Origin: Candidatus Kaiserbacteria bacterium RIFCSPHIGHO2_02_FULL_55_25
GTDB lineage: Bacteria > Patescibacteriota > Minisyncoccia > Phycocordibacterales > UBA2100
Assembly: GCA_001781335.1 (NCBI GenBank)
Contig: MFLL01000001.1
Coordinates: 89,626-139,330, forward strand
Length of the DNA: 49,705 bases
Direction: 5' to 3'
A program made the position numbers and the translations under genes. Shown in pieces: positions 7,512-15,624 of this stretch. The notes beneath the pieces were generated by a model. It was given only the letters and a program-made list of their open reading frames with translations. It made no database searches and was not told where the DNA came from. Numbering within the stretch: the first letter of the stretch is position 1; every line of letters begins with the position of its first letter.

Positions 7512-8719
7512 ATTCGCTGTCGACGTTTTCTATGCCACTCGACAGCGAATCTATGGGCTTCGCTGTTGGCAAGCAGGATGTCGCGCTCATACGCTTCTGT
7601 CACCCGCCGCTCACCGATGAGCCGCTCCGGCTTATGCCTCTCGTTCTTGACGACACCGACTACCGGTATACCTACACCCGCCTTGCGCAAGACACGCTCA
7701 GCGACACGTACCTGCGCCGTGCCGCCATCCACGACAAGCGCGCGGGGCAAGGGCCACTCCGCATGAGCAAGGCGCCGCTCCAACGCCTCGACGAGAGCCG
7801 CCACGTCGTTGTTGGTCGCGTTTTTAATTTTGAATTTGCGGTACGCCGATTTGTACGCCTCGCCGTTGTCCACAACAGTCATCACGGCAACAGTCTCTGT
7901 GCCGGAAGTGTGCGCTACGTCGAACGCCTCAATGCGGGCCCCACCGCCGGCAGAAACCCGTTCGTGCCTGATGAGCGATACGTCGCGAATGTGTTCGAGC
8001 GCTGATATCTGACGCCGTAGGGTGTGCGCCTTTTCATACTCTTCCGCCTTCGCTACCGCTTTCATTTCTTTTGCCAATTGCCGCTTCAGTCCTTTGAAAT
8101 TACCCGAGAAAAGTTGACGAATATGTCTGATTACGACCCCGTACTCGCCTTTTGAGATTTCTCCCGAACACACCCCCGGACAAAGCCCTATCTGTCTGTT
8201 GAAACAGGGCTTGCCCGTTTGCGGCGTGCACTTGTCTCGAAACGGAAATATTTTGCGGACGATTTTTACGGCCTCTCGCAGTGCGAGGCCCTGTGTGAAC
8301 GGACCAAATACAGCCTGTAGCTTGTAGCTGGTAGCTTGTAGTCCGAACAATTCGCGTCCGCGCACGACGAGTACGCGCGGGAAATCTTCCTTCGTGATAA
8401 CGACGTAATTAAAACTCTTGTTGTCTTTTGCCATCGCGTTGTACGACGGCTGATGACTCTTGATGAGATTGGCTTCGAGGATAAGCGCCTCGAGTACCGA
8501 GTCGGTCTTTGTATGAGCAACTGAGGTCGCTTCATTCACCATCCGCGCCACCGCCTCGCCGCGAGTGGAAACGATGTCGGAAGCGAAATAGCTACGCACG
8601 CGGTCGCGCAGTGACGTAGCCTTCCCTATATAGAGAATCTTTCTTGCTTTTTTGAAGAAATAGACCCCCGGTGAGTCCGGAAGTTTGAATTTTGAGAGTT
8701 TTGTGCGCTCCATAGCCAT
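7499..8719 (-). CDS. uvrC: excinuclease ABC subunit C, lacking the C-terminal HhH region
   Basis: Nuclease of nucleotide excision repair that cuts on both sides of a lesion marked by UvrA/UvrB. The 406-aa protein has the GIY-YIG domain (about 16-95, PGVYFF and ILYIGK), a UVR UvrB-binding segment (about 205-240) and the RNase H-like nuclease domain, with candidate catalytic residues D267, D305, D331 and H389 all present. Usual UvrC is about 600 aa and ends in a tandem helix-hairpin-helix. Here the sequence stops right after HRKRRQ, with SFK and the stop supplied by a heptamer repeat. A second heptamer repeat is inserted in frame at 127-135. Confidence 0.92.
   Translation of the reverse strand: MAMERTKLSKFKLPDSPGVYFFKKARKILYIGKATSLRDRVRSYFASDIVSTRGEAVARMVNEATSVAHTKTDSVLEALILEANLIKSHQPSYNAMAKDNKSFNYVVITKEDFPRVLVVRGRELFGLQATSYKLQAVFGPFTQGLALREAVKIVRKIFPFRDKCTPQTGKPCFNRQIGLCPGVCSGEISKGEYGVVIRHIRQLFSGNFKGLKRQLAKEMKAVAKAEEYEKAHTLRRQISALEHIRDVSLIRHERVSAGGGARIEAFDVAHTSGTETVAVMTVVDNGEAYKSAYRKFKIKNATNNDVAALVEALERRLAHAEWPLPRALVVDGGTAQVRVAERVLRKAGVGIPVVGVVKNERHKPERLIGERRVTEAYERDILLANSEAHRFAVEWHRKRRQRISFK
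8314..8341. repeat. four tandem heptamers inside uvrC
   Basis: Four adjacent 7-base units (CCTGTAG, CTTGTAG, CTGGTAG, CTTGTAG). On the coding strand they encode LQATSYKLQ at residues 127-135, between the GIY-YIG domain and the cysteine region. Confidence 0.8.
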
Positions 8720-8725
8720 AGAGTC

Positions 8726-8749
8726 TGCCGCAGTATGGTGACTGCGGCA
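8726..8749. repeat. 9-bp perfect hairpin before uvrC
   Basis: Arms 8726-8734 and 8741-8749 with a 6-base loop, 7 bases upstream of the uvrC start. A CATACT box lies inside it on the minus strand, so it could control uvrC expression. No T run follows, so it is a poor terminator. Confidence 0.5.
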
Positions 8750-8769
8750 AGCTCATGGTGTTCGATACA

Positions 8770-9063
8770 TCACTTGGCCAATGGCCGGGTGAGTATTGCC
8801 GTGTACGTGTCGTACACATAGTCGGGCAACGGCCCACCCTCCAGATACTGCTGTACATCAGCGTGAATCTGATTATCCGACTCCGGATTACTGGCTTCTG
8901 CGGCAGTATGCCGTTCAGCATATGCCCTGCGAAAGACCTCGTGGTCGGTATCGGCATCGTAACGTCTTGCCAGCTCGGCAACCACGGCAATCTTCTCGAG
9001 GAAGAAGCCGTTCTTGCGCTGATATGCAACCCCGTCAGAGGTAGGCATCACCAGATGAAGCAT
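8770..9063 (-). CDS. orphan protein, 97 aa
   Basis: Not recognised. It is a soluble acidic protein with long predicted helices (EKIAVVAELARRYDAD, ADVQQYLEGG). An AGGTG SD-like sequence lies 5 bases before the ATG at 9063. A second ATG five codons in (MPTSDG) is an alternative start. It lies upstream of uvrC on the same strand but ends about 50 bp before it, with a hairpin between them. It belongs to the window's accessory orphan class. Confidence 0.55.
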   Translation of the reverse strand: MLHLVMPTSDGVAYQRKNGFFLEKIAVVAELARRYDADTDHEVFRRAYAERHTAAEASNPESDNQIHADVQQYLEGGPLPDYVYDTYTAILTRPLAK

Positions 9064-9157
9064 GCGGCACCTATGAACTGTTTGGAGCGTCCTAAAAATT
9101 TAGTATCGCACACAAAAAGCCCGGCGTTTTTATAAAAACTGTGGACAAGTCGGATAT

Positions 9158-9198
9158 AGAAATCAAAAGAGCCCCGAACTCAACGCGACAGGGGCTCT
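9158..9198 (-). terminator. Rho-independent terminator of the small RNA
   Basis: 8-bp stem (AGAGCCCC with GGGGCTCT, 9168-9175 and 9191-9198). On the minus strand it is followed by TTTTGATTTC. Confidence 0.75.
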
Positions 9199-9311
9199 CG
9201 TACACAACGGTACGCAAACAGAACAGATACGCCACTCACTCATCCCACGTACGCGGGATTTCATGCCAGCGCGCGATCCCCGCGCACTGGCATATGTAGC
9301 AGGAGTCAGCA
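9160..9311 (-). ncRNA. candidate small RNA, about 150 nt
   Basis: The sequence shows a minus-strand promoter (TTGACA, 17-bp spacer, TATACA) whose expected start is near 9311. A strong hairpin follows (9263-9293) and the unit ends in a Rho-independent terminator (9158-9198). The only open reading frames inside are 10 and 34 codons long, lack an SD, and the longer one runs through the terminator stem. I do not recognise 6S, RNase P, SRP or tmRNA signatures. A free-standing regulatory RNA is the best reading. Confidence 0.55.
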
Positions 9312-9317
9312 ACTGTA

Positions 9318-9346
9318 TGTATAACCCGAGACAACCCCATTGTCAA
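9318..9346 (-). promoter_or_regulatory. near-consensus sigma70 promoter
   Basis: Minus strand TTGACA (9341-9346), exactly 17 bp, TATACA (9318-9323). It is one of the best -35/-10 pairs in the window and no protein gene lies directly downstream. Confidence 0.75.
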
Positions 9347-9384
9347 TTTTTACATCCTTGCTGTGAAGCGCGTCCGATGAAAAC

Positions 9385-9600
9385 AGACAAAAATCCCCGC
9401 AAAACTACGAGCAGGATAGCAGTTAGAGGTGCTACCGATACCCATAGCTTCGCGGGGACTTCTGATTCCTCTGCTTGAGGGCGCGAGTGACTCACGTGCC
9501 CAAGAAAGGAGGCGAGTGTAGCAGCGTAAGCCGCACACTCGCCTCAAACCAGTTGGCTGACTTTCGCCAGCAAAGAACTTTTAAGGACCACTTCTTTTCA
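9385..9600 (-). ncRNA. candidate structured RNA or 3' UTR
   Basis: Minus-strand stretch after the stop of the 260-aa gene. It has a small GAAA-tetraloop hairpin (about 9553-9570), then an 11-bp perfect stem (9509-9519 with 9535-9545) extended by an inner 5-bp stem that pairs better on the minus strand because a G-U wobble replaces an A-C mismatch. It ends in a branched terminator with GCGGGG and five T. No clear promoter is visible, so it may be the 3' end of the upstream mRNA and not an independent RNA. Confidence 0.45.
9389..9457 (-). terminator. long-loop Rho-independent terminator
   Basis: CCCCGC (9452-9457, minus strand) pairs with GCGGGG (9395-9400), extended by weaker A-T pairs, and is followed by ATTTTTG on the minus strand. 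It would end the transcript of the 260-aa gene or of the structured RNA. Confidence 0.65.
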
Positions 9601-9602
9601 GC

Positions 9603-10385
9603 TCAGCGCTCCATAAAGCTCAAGCCGAGCGTCGATGAGTGACACCCGCATTCCTCCGGAACCGAGACCGGGTCCGTATCCGCCGCGCCGTAAGGCCGAC
9701 GGAGCCGAATCCAGTTGTGACACATGTCCGGCTGGTGCATATCCGAGATTTCCCCGGTTCTATCCCGCAGCGGGCCGACCACTACTGGCGGCAGCCCTTC
9801 ACGGACGAAGATGATCTTGGCGCCAGGCGAGCCCTGCACGTAAGTGTTACCGAGACTGACGACCACTCGATGGCCGCAACCGAGGTCAATCGTGCGTGGA
9901 GTGTCGGGGGTCACGACGGTGGGAGTTTCCCATCGCTCCTTCCGCTCCCGTTGCGCGGCCTCCTCACGCCGATAACGGGCGAGGTCGACCGCGTCGCGGA
10001 GAGCAACGAACCTCTCCTCCCACGCTGCGGGCGACAGCACGATCGCGAAGCTATGATTGACGGCCTCGCGAAACTGGACCTGTCGCGGATATACATATCC
10101 GCTCCAGTTGGCCCAGCCGACGACCTCCCCCTCCGGAGTGACGTACCCGGTGATGTTTGCAGGGTCCAAGGGGTAGTTGTCGTAATGCGTCGGAGTGAGC
10201 TTTACCACGAACGCCGTGGAGTCGTACTCTCGTACCTCTTGGTTGAGGCACTTCCAAGAGTGAACATCCGCGCCTAGATAATTCTCCTCGACGATTGTCT
10301 TCGCGGCTTGGCCGTTGCCGGCCATTGTCTTATAGGTCAGCTCCACGCCGTGGAGCCGAAATCCGACTTGCCACATCTTTTCCAT
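9603..10385 (-). CDS. orphan protein, 260 aa
   Basis: Not recognised. The start at 10385 is chosen because AGGAGAAGTACG lies directly before the ATG. The open frame extends 75 codons further upstream, but that part is arginine-rich and unlike protein. The product is soluble and mixed alpha/beta, with a conspicuous helical charged segment (YRREEAAQRERKERW, near 160-175) joining two parts. The second part has CGH and a cysteine pair CGC (ECGCH near the C-terminus), which might bind metal. A leader of about 300 bases lies upstream. Confidence 0.6.
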   Translation of the reverse strand: MEKMWQVGFRLHGVELTYKTMAGNGQAAKTIVEENYLGADVHSWKCLNQEVREYDSTAFVVKLTPTHYDNYPLDPANITGYVTPEGEVVGWANWSGYVYPRQVQFREAVNHSFAIVLSPAAWEERFVALRDAVDLARYRREEAAQRERKERWETPTVVTPDTPRTIDLGCGHRVVVSLGNTYVQGSPGAKIIFVREGLPPVVVGPLRDRTGEISDMHQPDMCHNWIRLRRPYGAADTDPVSVPEECGCHSSTLGLSFMER

Positions 10386-10766
10386 CGTACTTCTCCTCTT
10401 GCGCTCCGTCCCGCTCGGGGATCGCGAGCGCCATCGATTTTCGATAGCCGAAGGTTCAGGTCCCTCCGCAAGTTTGGCCTTTTTCTTTACGCAACCTCGC
10501 CCAAGGCGTCTGCATTTGCGCAGCACGAGATTGGATCGTCGATTGCTCGACGATATCTCCACGGGGGAGCAAGGGTGTGAATGCGCCTGATTTACCGCCA
10601 CCCCTTTCAAACACTCAAAACAAATTGAGAGCTTAAAAGGAGCGCGGACTTCACTCCTTCAAAAGTTCGAATCATTCAAACGCTTGAGAGAATGCAAAAG
10701 CCCGTGCGCTTTTGCAGTCGAAGAAAGATCATTCCACTTGCACGGAGGTGGTGGGAAGAAGGTCTT
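10386..10766. other. 381-bp leader/spacer between two orphan genes
   Basis: No gene seen. On the minus strand it holds the terminator of the 126-aa gene (10694-10715), then an AT-richer part with repeated TTTGA words, a 7-bp perfect hairpin TCGTCGA/TCGACGA (10537-10554) and the SD of the 260-aa gene. The -35/-10 match (TTGAGT, 18 bp, TAAATC) is weak. Confidence 0.5.
10694..10715 (-). terminator. Rho-independent terminator
   Basis: 8-bp perfect stem GCAAAAGC/GCTTTTGC with a 6-base loop. It lies about 50 bases after the stop of the 126-aa gene on the minus strand. Confidence 0.6.
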
Positions 10767-11147
10767 CTAGTACGGGCTCAACTCTACGCACCCGGCATAG
10801 AAGCTCTTCCGAATTTCTTGCCCGACATCTACAATCGTCCCTGCCTGGGGGTACACGTCCACCTCCCACCAGTGGTTGTAGATGTCTTTGTACATAGAGT
10901 CTGGCGCCGAGCGCGACCGGACCGCCTTCACCCTGAAGGCTCCTGCAAGCAGTCGCCATCCCTGCCCCGTGTTGGGGCGGATAGAGGAGGACTTCAGCGT
11001 GAAGGCCTCGCCGGGCGCAAGCTTGATTTTTCTCACCTCCTTCCCTTTCAGGTCGGAGGCCTCCGCCTGCTTTTTTGGGGCGACAACCTCCCCTTCATGC
11101 AGGTGCGGGACGTACACTCGACTTTCCAGAAAAGTTACGTGGCTCAT
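10767..11147 (-). CDS. orphan protein, 126 aa
   Basis: Not recognised. A GGAGAG SD precedes the ATG. The product is soluble and appears rich in beta strands, with a lysine-rich stretch (about 25-45: APKKQ..KGKEVRKIK), an aromatic segment YNHWWEVDVYPQAG (about 90-103) and a C-terminal YAGCVEL. The compact all-beta look could suit a binding or structural protein, but there is no specific match. It is preceded by a 360-base leader and a near-consensus promoter, and followed by its own terminator. Confidence 0.6.
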   Translation of the reverse strand: MSHVTFLESRVYVPHLHEGEVVAPKKQAEASDLKGKEVRKIKLAPGEAFTLKSSSIRPNTGQGWRLLAGAFRVKAVRSRSAPDSMYKDIYNHWWEVDVYPQAGTIVDVGQEIRKSFYAGCVELSPY

Positions 11148-11558
11148 CTTACTCTCCTTTGCTGAGGCGGGTAGCCTGATTGGCTCCCCACACAGAAGGC
11201 CGCCGGCGGACGGGAATTTAACAACGCCGGATTATTGTCGCACGCCGATTGAACGCGTGCTCCCAGCAACGGAGTCAGGGTATCACATTTCTGCGACCCC
11301 TCTTTCCGGTTCGACTTTGCTCACCGTAAACAGCAAGCTAGTCAGTACGAGCCGGAGAAGAGGAATAACAATGCGAGCGCCGCGATGCGGTCGCGCGCAT
11401 TTTCCTATTCTGCCTATTCGGTTGTCAGAGAACGAACGAGAGCAACCGCGTTGCCGTTTGATGGGGAGTGTTACTGCCTCCTCTAACAAAGGCGTGATGT
11501 TCTATCGTAAAGCGCATTATACATCTTCCAGCGCTCTTGTCAATGGTCTGAAAGTGCC
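11148..11558. other. long leader region, 411 bp
   Basis: No convincing gene. The promoter at 11516-11543 would give the 126-aa gene a leader of about 360 bases. The leader contains several short GC-rich inverted repeats and a possible small frame starting at TTG (11489), which has no good SD. A structured regulatory leader is possible. Confidence 0.5.
11516..11543 (-). promoter_or_regulatory. consensus sigma70 promoter
   Basis: Minus strand TTGACA (11538-11543), 16-bp spacer, TATAAT (11516-11521). It lies just after the uvrA stop and points to the 126-aa orphan gene. Confidence 0.75.
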
Positions 11559-14306
11559 TTATTTATGGGTCTTTTTGAGAACACGCTTCAGGTAATAGCC
11601 CGTGTGGGAACCGTCGGTTCGCGCGACCTCCTCGGGAGTACCTTTGGCCACGATGTTGCCGCCGCGCTCGCCGCCCTCCGGCCCCATGTCTATGAGATAG
11701 TCCGCACATTTGAGCACGTCAAGGTTGTGCTCGATGACGATGACCGTATTTCCCCGCTCCACGAGCTTCTGCAGGATGTGGTTGAGCTTCGCCACATCGT
11801 CGTAGTGCAGTCCGACCGTCGGTTCGTCGAGCAGATACACGCTCTTGGTAATGTGCGGGCGGTACAGCTCCGAAGCGATTTTGACGCGCTGGGCTTCCCC
11901 GCCGCTAAGCGTCGTCGCGCTCTGCCCGAGCTCCAGATAGCCGAGCCCCACATCGTCGAGCGTCTGCAGACGGTCCGCTATCGCAGGAATGTCCTCAAAA
12001 AACTTCAGCGCCTGCTCGACCGTCATACTCAAAATGTCGTGAATGCTTTTCTTCTGGTATTTCACCTCGAGTGTCTCTTTCATAAACCGCTTGCCGTTGC
12101 ACACATCGCACGTCACATACACCGTCGGCAGGAAGTGCATTTCCACCGCGACAAGGCCGTTGCCCTGACATGCCTCACAACGTCCGCCCTTCACATTGAA
12201 GGAGAATCGTCCGGGCCCCCAGCCGCGCGCTCTCGACTCTTCGCTCATCGCGAATAGATCGCGGATGTGCGTCCACGCACCTGTATAGGTCGCGGGATTG
12301 CTCCGCGGTGTGCGCCCGATGGGCGACTGGTCGATGAGAATCGAGCGACCGAGGTATTCGGTGCCGGAAAATTCCGCGACGTTGTACAGCTTGGCGGTGC
12401 GATAGCGTTTGTCGAAACGCGCCTGCAGGTTGCGGTGCAAAATTTCGTAGAGGAACGTGGATTTGCCGGAGCCGGATACACCCGTCACACAGACAAGCTT
12501 CCCCAGTGGCACGTCAACATTGAGATTCTTTATGTTGAACTTATTCGCACCGCGGATTTTGAGCTTGCCCTTGTCGTTCGTGCGACGGTGCTCCGGTATC
12601 TCGATGCGCGTCTCGTCGCGCAGATATGCGAGCGTGCGCGACTTTGATTTGTTGGTTTTCGCCGCGAGCAGGTCCTCGAGCCATCCTGATGCGACGATAT
12701 TCCCGCCGTGCGTACCCGCGCCCGGCCCGATATCCACTATGTAGTCCGAGGCGAAAATAGTGTCTTCGTCGTGCTCCACTACGAGTACGGTGTTGCCGAG
12801 CTCCCGCAAATGCTTGAGTGTCTGAATCAGCTTGTCGTTGTCGCGCTGGTGCAATCCGATGGTCGGTTCGTCGAGCACGTACAGCGCGCCCACAAGGCCG
12901 CTTCCGAGTTGTGAGGCAAGACGAATGCGCTGTGCTTCCCCGCCCGAAAGAGTATTGGCCTTGCGGTCGAGCGTGAGGTACTCGATGCCCACGTTGAGCA
13001 TGAATTGCAGACGCGACGTTATCTCCTTGATAACGGCTTTCGAAATATCCTGCTCTTTCTTGGTGAGCTTGAGTCCGTTGAAGAACTCCATCGCATTTTC
13101 GATAGAAAGAGATGCGAGTTTTACGATATCCATTCCAGTCACCTTCTTGCCCTCCGTAGCCTTGGCGGAGGAGGGGCCGAGAAATACATTAAGCGACTCG
13201 GGGCGCAGGCGCACGCCATTGCATACATCGCACGGCTCATCGCCGAAGAAATATTTACTGCCCAACCCTTTGCACTCTGGGCACGCGCCGTATGGCGAGT
13301 TGAACGAAAAAAGGCGCGGTTCTATCTCGGGAAACGAAAAGCCGTCATATGCGCACATAAATTTCGCCGAGGCGATATGGGTCTGCCCGTCGTGGTCAGT
13401 GATTTTTACCAGACCGTCACTCTCGTGCAGAGCACGCTCAATGGCCTCGCTCGCACGTTCAAATGCATCTTTGGAATGTTCACTGAATTCCGAGACAAAT
13501 ATCTCGTCAACGACGACGTCGATATCGTGCCGGTCGTTCTTTTCGAGAGTAATGCGCTCGCGCAGTGACTTCTCTTCCCCGTCCACGACCACTTTTTCGT
13601 ATCCCTTGCCGAGCAAGTCGTAGAGCATTTGGTAGTATTCACCCTTCCTTCCAACAACCACTGGGGCAGTTATGCGAATCTTGGCGCCTGAAACTCCTGC
13701 CGTCAGTTTGTTTTTTGAACCCTTCGAAGCCTTCTTGCCCGTCGTAGCTTTAGCGAAGTCGGGGGCGGAGGAGGGCGAACCTTTCTTACTCGCCGCCTCG
13801 ACCATTTCAAGAACCGATTCGAGAATCTCCTCGTTGGAAAGCTTGCGCACCTCGCGGCCGCAGGTCGGACAGTGCGGGTGACCGATACGCGCGTAGAGCA
13901 CGCGCAGGTAGTCGTATATTTCGGTGATGGTCGCCACCGTCGAACGAGGATTGTTGGAACGGCTCTTCTGGTCAATGGAAATCGCAGGCGACAGGCCCGA
14001 TATTTCGTCGACATCGGGCTTCTGCATCTGCCGCAAAAATTGCCGTGCATACGCGGAGAGCGATTCCACGTATTTGCGCTGGCCCTCGGCAAAAATCGTG
14101 TCGAATGCCAAAGACGACTTCCCGCTTCCGGATAGCCCCGTAAACACGACCATTTTATTGCGCGGAATCTCTACTGAAATATTTTTCAGATTATGGGTAC
14201 GCGCACCTTTTATGACTATTTTGCCTGCCCCGAGCGAAGTCGAGGAGTCTTCTTTTTTGTCCATATGAATGAAAAGCCGCCCCCGCTTTGCGCTAGGGGT
14301 TGGCAT
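11559..14306 (-). CDS. uvrA: excinuclease ABC subunit A
   Basis: Damage-recognition ATPase of nucleotide excision repair. It has two ABC ATPase modules: Walker A GLSGSGKS near residue 56 and GVSGSGKS in the second half, two LSGGEAQR signatures, and DEPTIGLH/DEPTVGLH Walker B motifs. Zinc-binding cysteines are visible as CPTC, CPEC..CDVC and CEAC..CDVC. At 915 aa it is near normal length. The start at 14306 lies 5 bases after an extended -10 box TGATATAAT, which suggests leaderless translation; MDKKED at 14264 is the alternative. Three short palindromic inserts lie in frame near residues 20-26, 180-190 and 378-386. Confidence 0.97.
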   Translation of the reverse strand: MPTPSAKRGRLFIHMDKKEDSSTSLGAGKIVIKGARTHNLKNISVEIPRNKMVVFTGLSGSGKSSLAFDTIFAEGQRKYVESLSAYARQFLRQMQKPDVDEISGLSPAISIDQKSRSNNPRSTVATITEIYDYLRVLYARIGHPHCPTCGREVRKLSNEEILESVLEMVEAASKKGSPSSAPDFAKATTGKKASKGSKNKLTAGVSGAKIRITAPVVVGRKGEYYQMLYDLLGKGYEKVVVDGEEKSLRERITLEKNDRHDIDVVVDEIFVSEFSEHSKDAFERASEAIERALHESDGLVKITDHDGQTHIASAKFMCAYDGFSFPEIEPRLFSFNSPYGACPECKGLGSKYFFGDEPCDVCNGVRLRPESLNVFLGPSSAKATEGKKVTGMDIVKLASLSIENAMEFFNGLKLTKKEQDISKAVIKEITSRLQFMLNVGIEYLTLDRKANTLSGGEAQRIRLASQLGSGLVGALYVLDEPTIGLHQRDNDKLIQTLKHLRELGNTVLVVEHDEDTIFASDYIVDIGPGAGTHGGNIVASGWLEDLLAAKTNKSKSRTLAYLRDETRIEIPEHRRTNDKGKLKIRGANKFNIKNLNVDVPLGKLVCVTGVSGSGKSTFLYEILHRNLQARFDKRYRTAKLYNVAEFSGTEYLGRSILIDQSPIGRTPRSNPATYTGAWTHIRDLFAMSEESRARGWGPGRFSFNVKGGRCEACQGNGLVAVEMHFLPTVYVTCDVCNGKRFMKETLEVKYQKKSIHDILSMTVEQALKFFEDIPAIADRLQTLDDVGLGYLELGQSATTLSGGEAQRVKIASELYRPHITKSVYLLDEPTVGLHYDDVAKLNHILQKLVERGNTVIVIEHNLDVLKCADYLIDMGPEGGERGGNIVAKGTPEEVARTDGSHTGYYLKRVLKKTHK
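13150..13173. repeat. in-frame hairpin insert in uvrA
   Basis: CCTCCG and CGGAGG arms (13151-13156, 13166-13171) around TAGCCTTGG. It encodes SSAKATEGK near residues 378-386. It shares the CTTCTTGCCC flank and the AKAT-GKK peptide with the copy at 13737-13765. Confidence 0.65.
13737..13765. repeat. second in-frame hairpin insert in uvrA
   Basis: An imperfect hairpin that encodes DFAKATTGKK near residues 180-190. It is related to the copy at 13150-13173 in sequence and in encoded peptide. Confidence 0.6.
14228..14245. repeat. short palindromic insert near the uvrA start
   Basis: CCCCGAGCGAAGTCGAGG forms a short hairpin and encodes STSLGAG, before the conserved part of UvrA begins. It resembles the GAGCGTAGTCGAAC piece at 36304-36317. 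Confidence 0.45.
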
Positions 14307-14327
14307 GGAGCATTATATCAGTGAACG

Positions 14328-15620
14328 CTACAGGGAACTAGTCTCTACCCCAGCACCCCATTTCAGATAGAAGGCGAAGAATGGATCGGTGATATGCAAT
14401 ATTCCATCTTCTGAATCCCAATCAATAACAGGTACTGAGGACTCGTCACTAGTTGCAATGGTAGACATTTTGTCCAGAACGCGTGAAATTTCATTGCGTT
14501 GCGGCATGTGTTCTCGTTTTTTTACAAGATCTTGTATAACTCCACGAATACCTTCATACTCAACGCGTTTTAAACCTGGCTGAAGCGCCGCAAGCGCAGC
14601 CAAAACCACACCATATATATCCAATTGTTCACCAGTGATTAATTCGCGTTGAATCCGATCGGTTCTCTGTCTTGGCCCTTTTCTCAATTTCTCATAAACA
14701 ATCCTGCCGGTTTGTTCAGCGACTTCGTTGAACAGTCTTTCGTCAAAGTGGATAATCTCCTTGGTTGGCGTTACGGTTTCAGTAACCCCATTCCGCCGAC
14801 AAACTTGTTTACAAAATTCTTGCATAAGGTGAGGGCTGCCATAAGCCTCTTGCACCATGCGATCATTTACACTGTTTGACGCACGCAGATTCAAAAGCGG
14901 AAAACCTTTTTGCGGTATCTCTCGTAACTCCTTCGCATTCCATTCGGCAACAGTAATCTGTTCAAGCCGTCCCGTCATTTCTCTTTCAACCCTTATGGCG
15001 TCATACCGGCGATGAGGAATAGCAATAGCAATAATAGCTTGGCCACTGAAAATTAATGGCTTTAAAGCACGCAACACGTCTCCTTGGAATGTACGCGGCA
15101 AGTAATGGAAATCATCAATGATCAAGGGAATCTTTGCGACACGTAGTGCCCTTATGGCACGAACACGTTCTGATCCGACATTAGAAACAACCTTTTGGCC
15201 GTCCATTTTCCGTGCAGAACTTTCCACTCCACCGTCTATCTTCGCTTTCACCACAACGGCATTCGCCTCCGATGCCACGCCAGCTCGCGCACCCACAGTG
15301 TCTTCCGCCTCACTATACGTTTCTCTACTCGATGGTTCTGGCAGCTCCGCCAAAACACTCGACCATAGGTCATTTTCTTCTTTGATAGTACCGCCATCTA
15401 TCCAGATACTCTCACCAGTATCACGAGGAAATATTCTATTAACGAGAACGCTTTTCCCCGTTTTTGTCGAGCCGGTTACAGTCACCATTTTTGTGTAGCC
15501 CCGCCGAATGTTGGCCAGCTGCGTCTCAAGATCACCACCTGCCCTGTTAACGTATGTGAGTTCAGGTATTCCGCCTGGTACAAACACGTCATCAACACGA
15601 TAAATGTGTTCCGCTAACAT
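14328..15620 (-). CDS. STAND/AAA-like P-loop ATPase
   Basis: 430-aa ATPase. Walker A GSTKTGKS is at 50-57 and Walker B IPLIIDD at 164-170, followed by a sensor-like region and an arginine-rich stretch. A helical winged-helix-like C-terminal part ends in ITDPFFAFYLKWG (about 411-423), a motif common in archaeal-type ATPase and STAND-like proteins. A low-complexity insert (about 95-150) separates strands of the core. Such ATPases act as signalling switches, some in stress or phage defence, but no effector domain is visible. It lies 21 bp upstream of uvrA and has its own promoter at 15625-15654. Confidence 0.75.
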   Translation of the reverse strand: MLAEHIYRVDDVFVPGGIPELTYVNRAGGDLETQLANIRRGYTKMVTVTGSTKTGKSVLVNRIFPRDTGESIWIDGGTIKEENDLWSSVLAELPEPSSRETYSEAEDTVGARAGVASEANAVVVKAKIDGGVESSARKMDGQKVVSNVGSERVRAIRALRVAKIPLIIDDFHYLPRTFQGDVLRALKPLIFSGQAIIAIAIPHRRYDAIRVEREMTGRLEQITVAEWNAKELREIPQKGFPLLNLRASNSVNDRMVQEAYGSPHLMQEFCKQVCRRNGVTETVTPTKEIIHFDERLFNEVAEQTGRIVYEKLRKGPRQRTDRIQRELITGEQLDIYGVVLAALAALQPGLKRVEYEGIRGVIQDLVKKREHMPQRNEISRVLDKMSTIATSDESSVPVIDWDSEDGILHITDPFFAFYLKWGAGVETSSL

Positions 15621-15624
15621 CTGT

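Larger units (their letters stand above)
9064..9602. other. 539-bp non-coding region with several hairpins
   Basis: I see no convincing protein gene here. The region holds a near-consensus minus-strand promoter at 9318-9346, a hairpin at 9263-9293 (7-bp outer arms, 5-bp inner arms), a terminator at 9158-9198, a second terminator at 9389-9457 and a long GC-rich hairpin at 9509-9545. The order of these parts suggests two structured minus-strand transcripts, listed separately. Confidence 0.6.

Noticed and set aside
9160-9311. Known RNAs (6S, tmRNA, RNase P, SRP RNA)
   Set aside because: None of the conserved segments of these families can be seen in the 9.1-9.6 kb region.
9350-9547. 65-codon minus-strand frame within the structured RNA region
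   Set aside because: Arg/Ser-rich, no SD, and covers hairpins and the terminator stem.
11283-11489. 68-codon frame in the leader of the 126-aa gene
   Set aside because: Starts with TTG, lacks a good SD and has no clear protein character. It could be a leader peptide, but support is weak.
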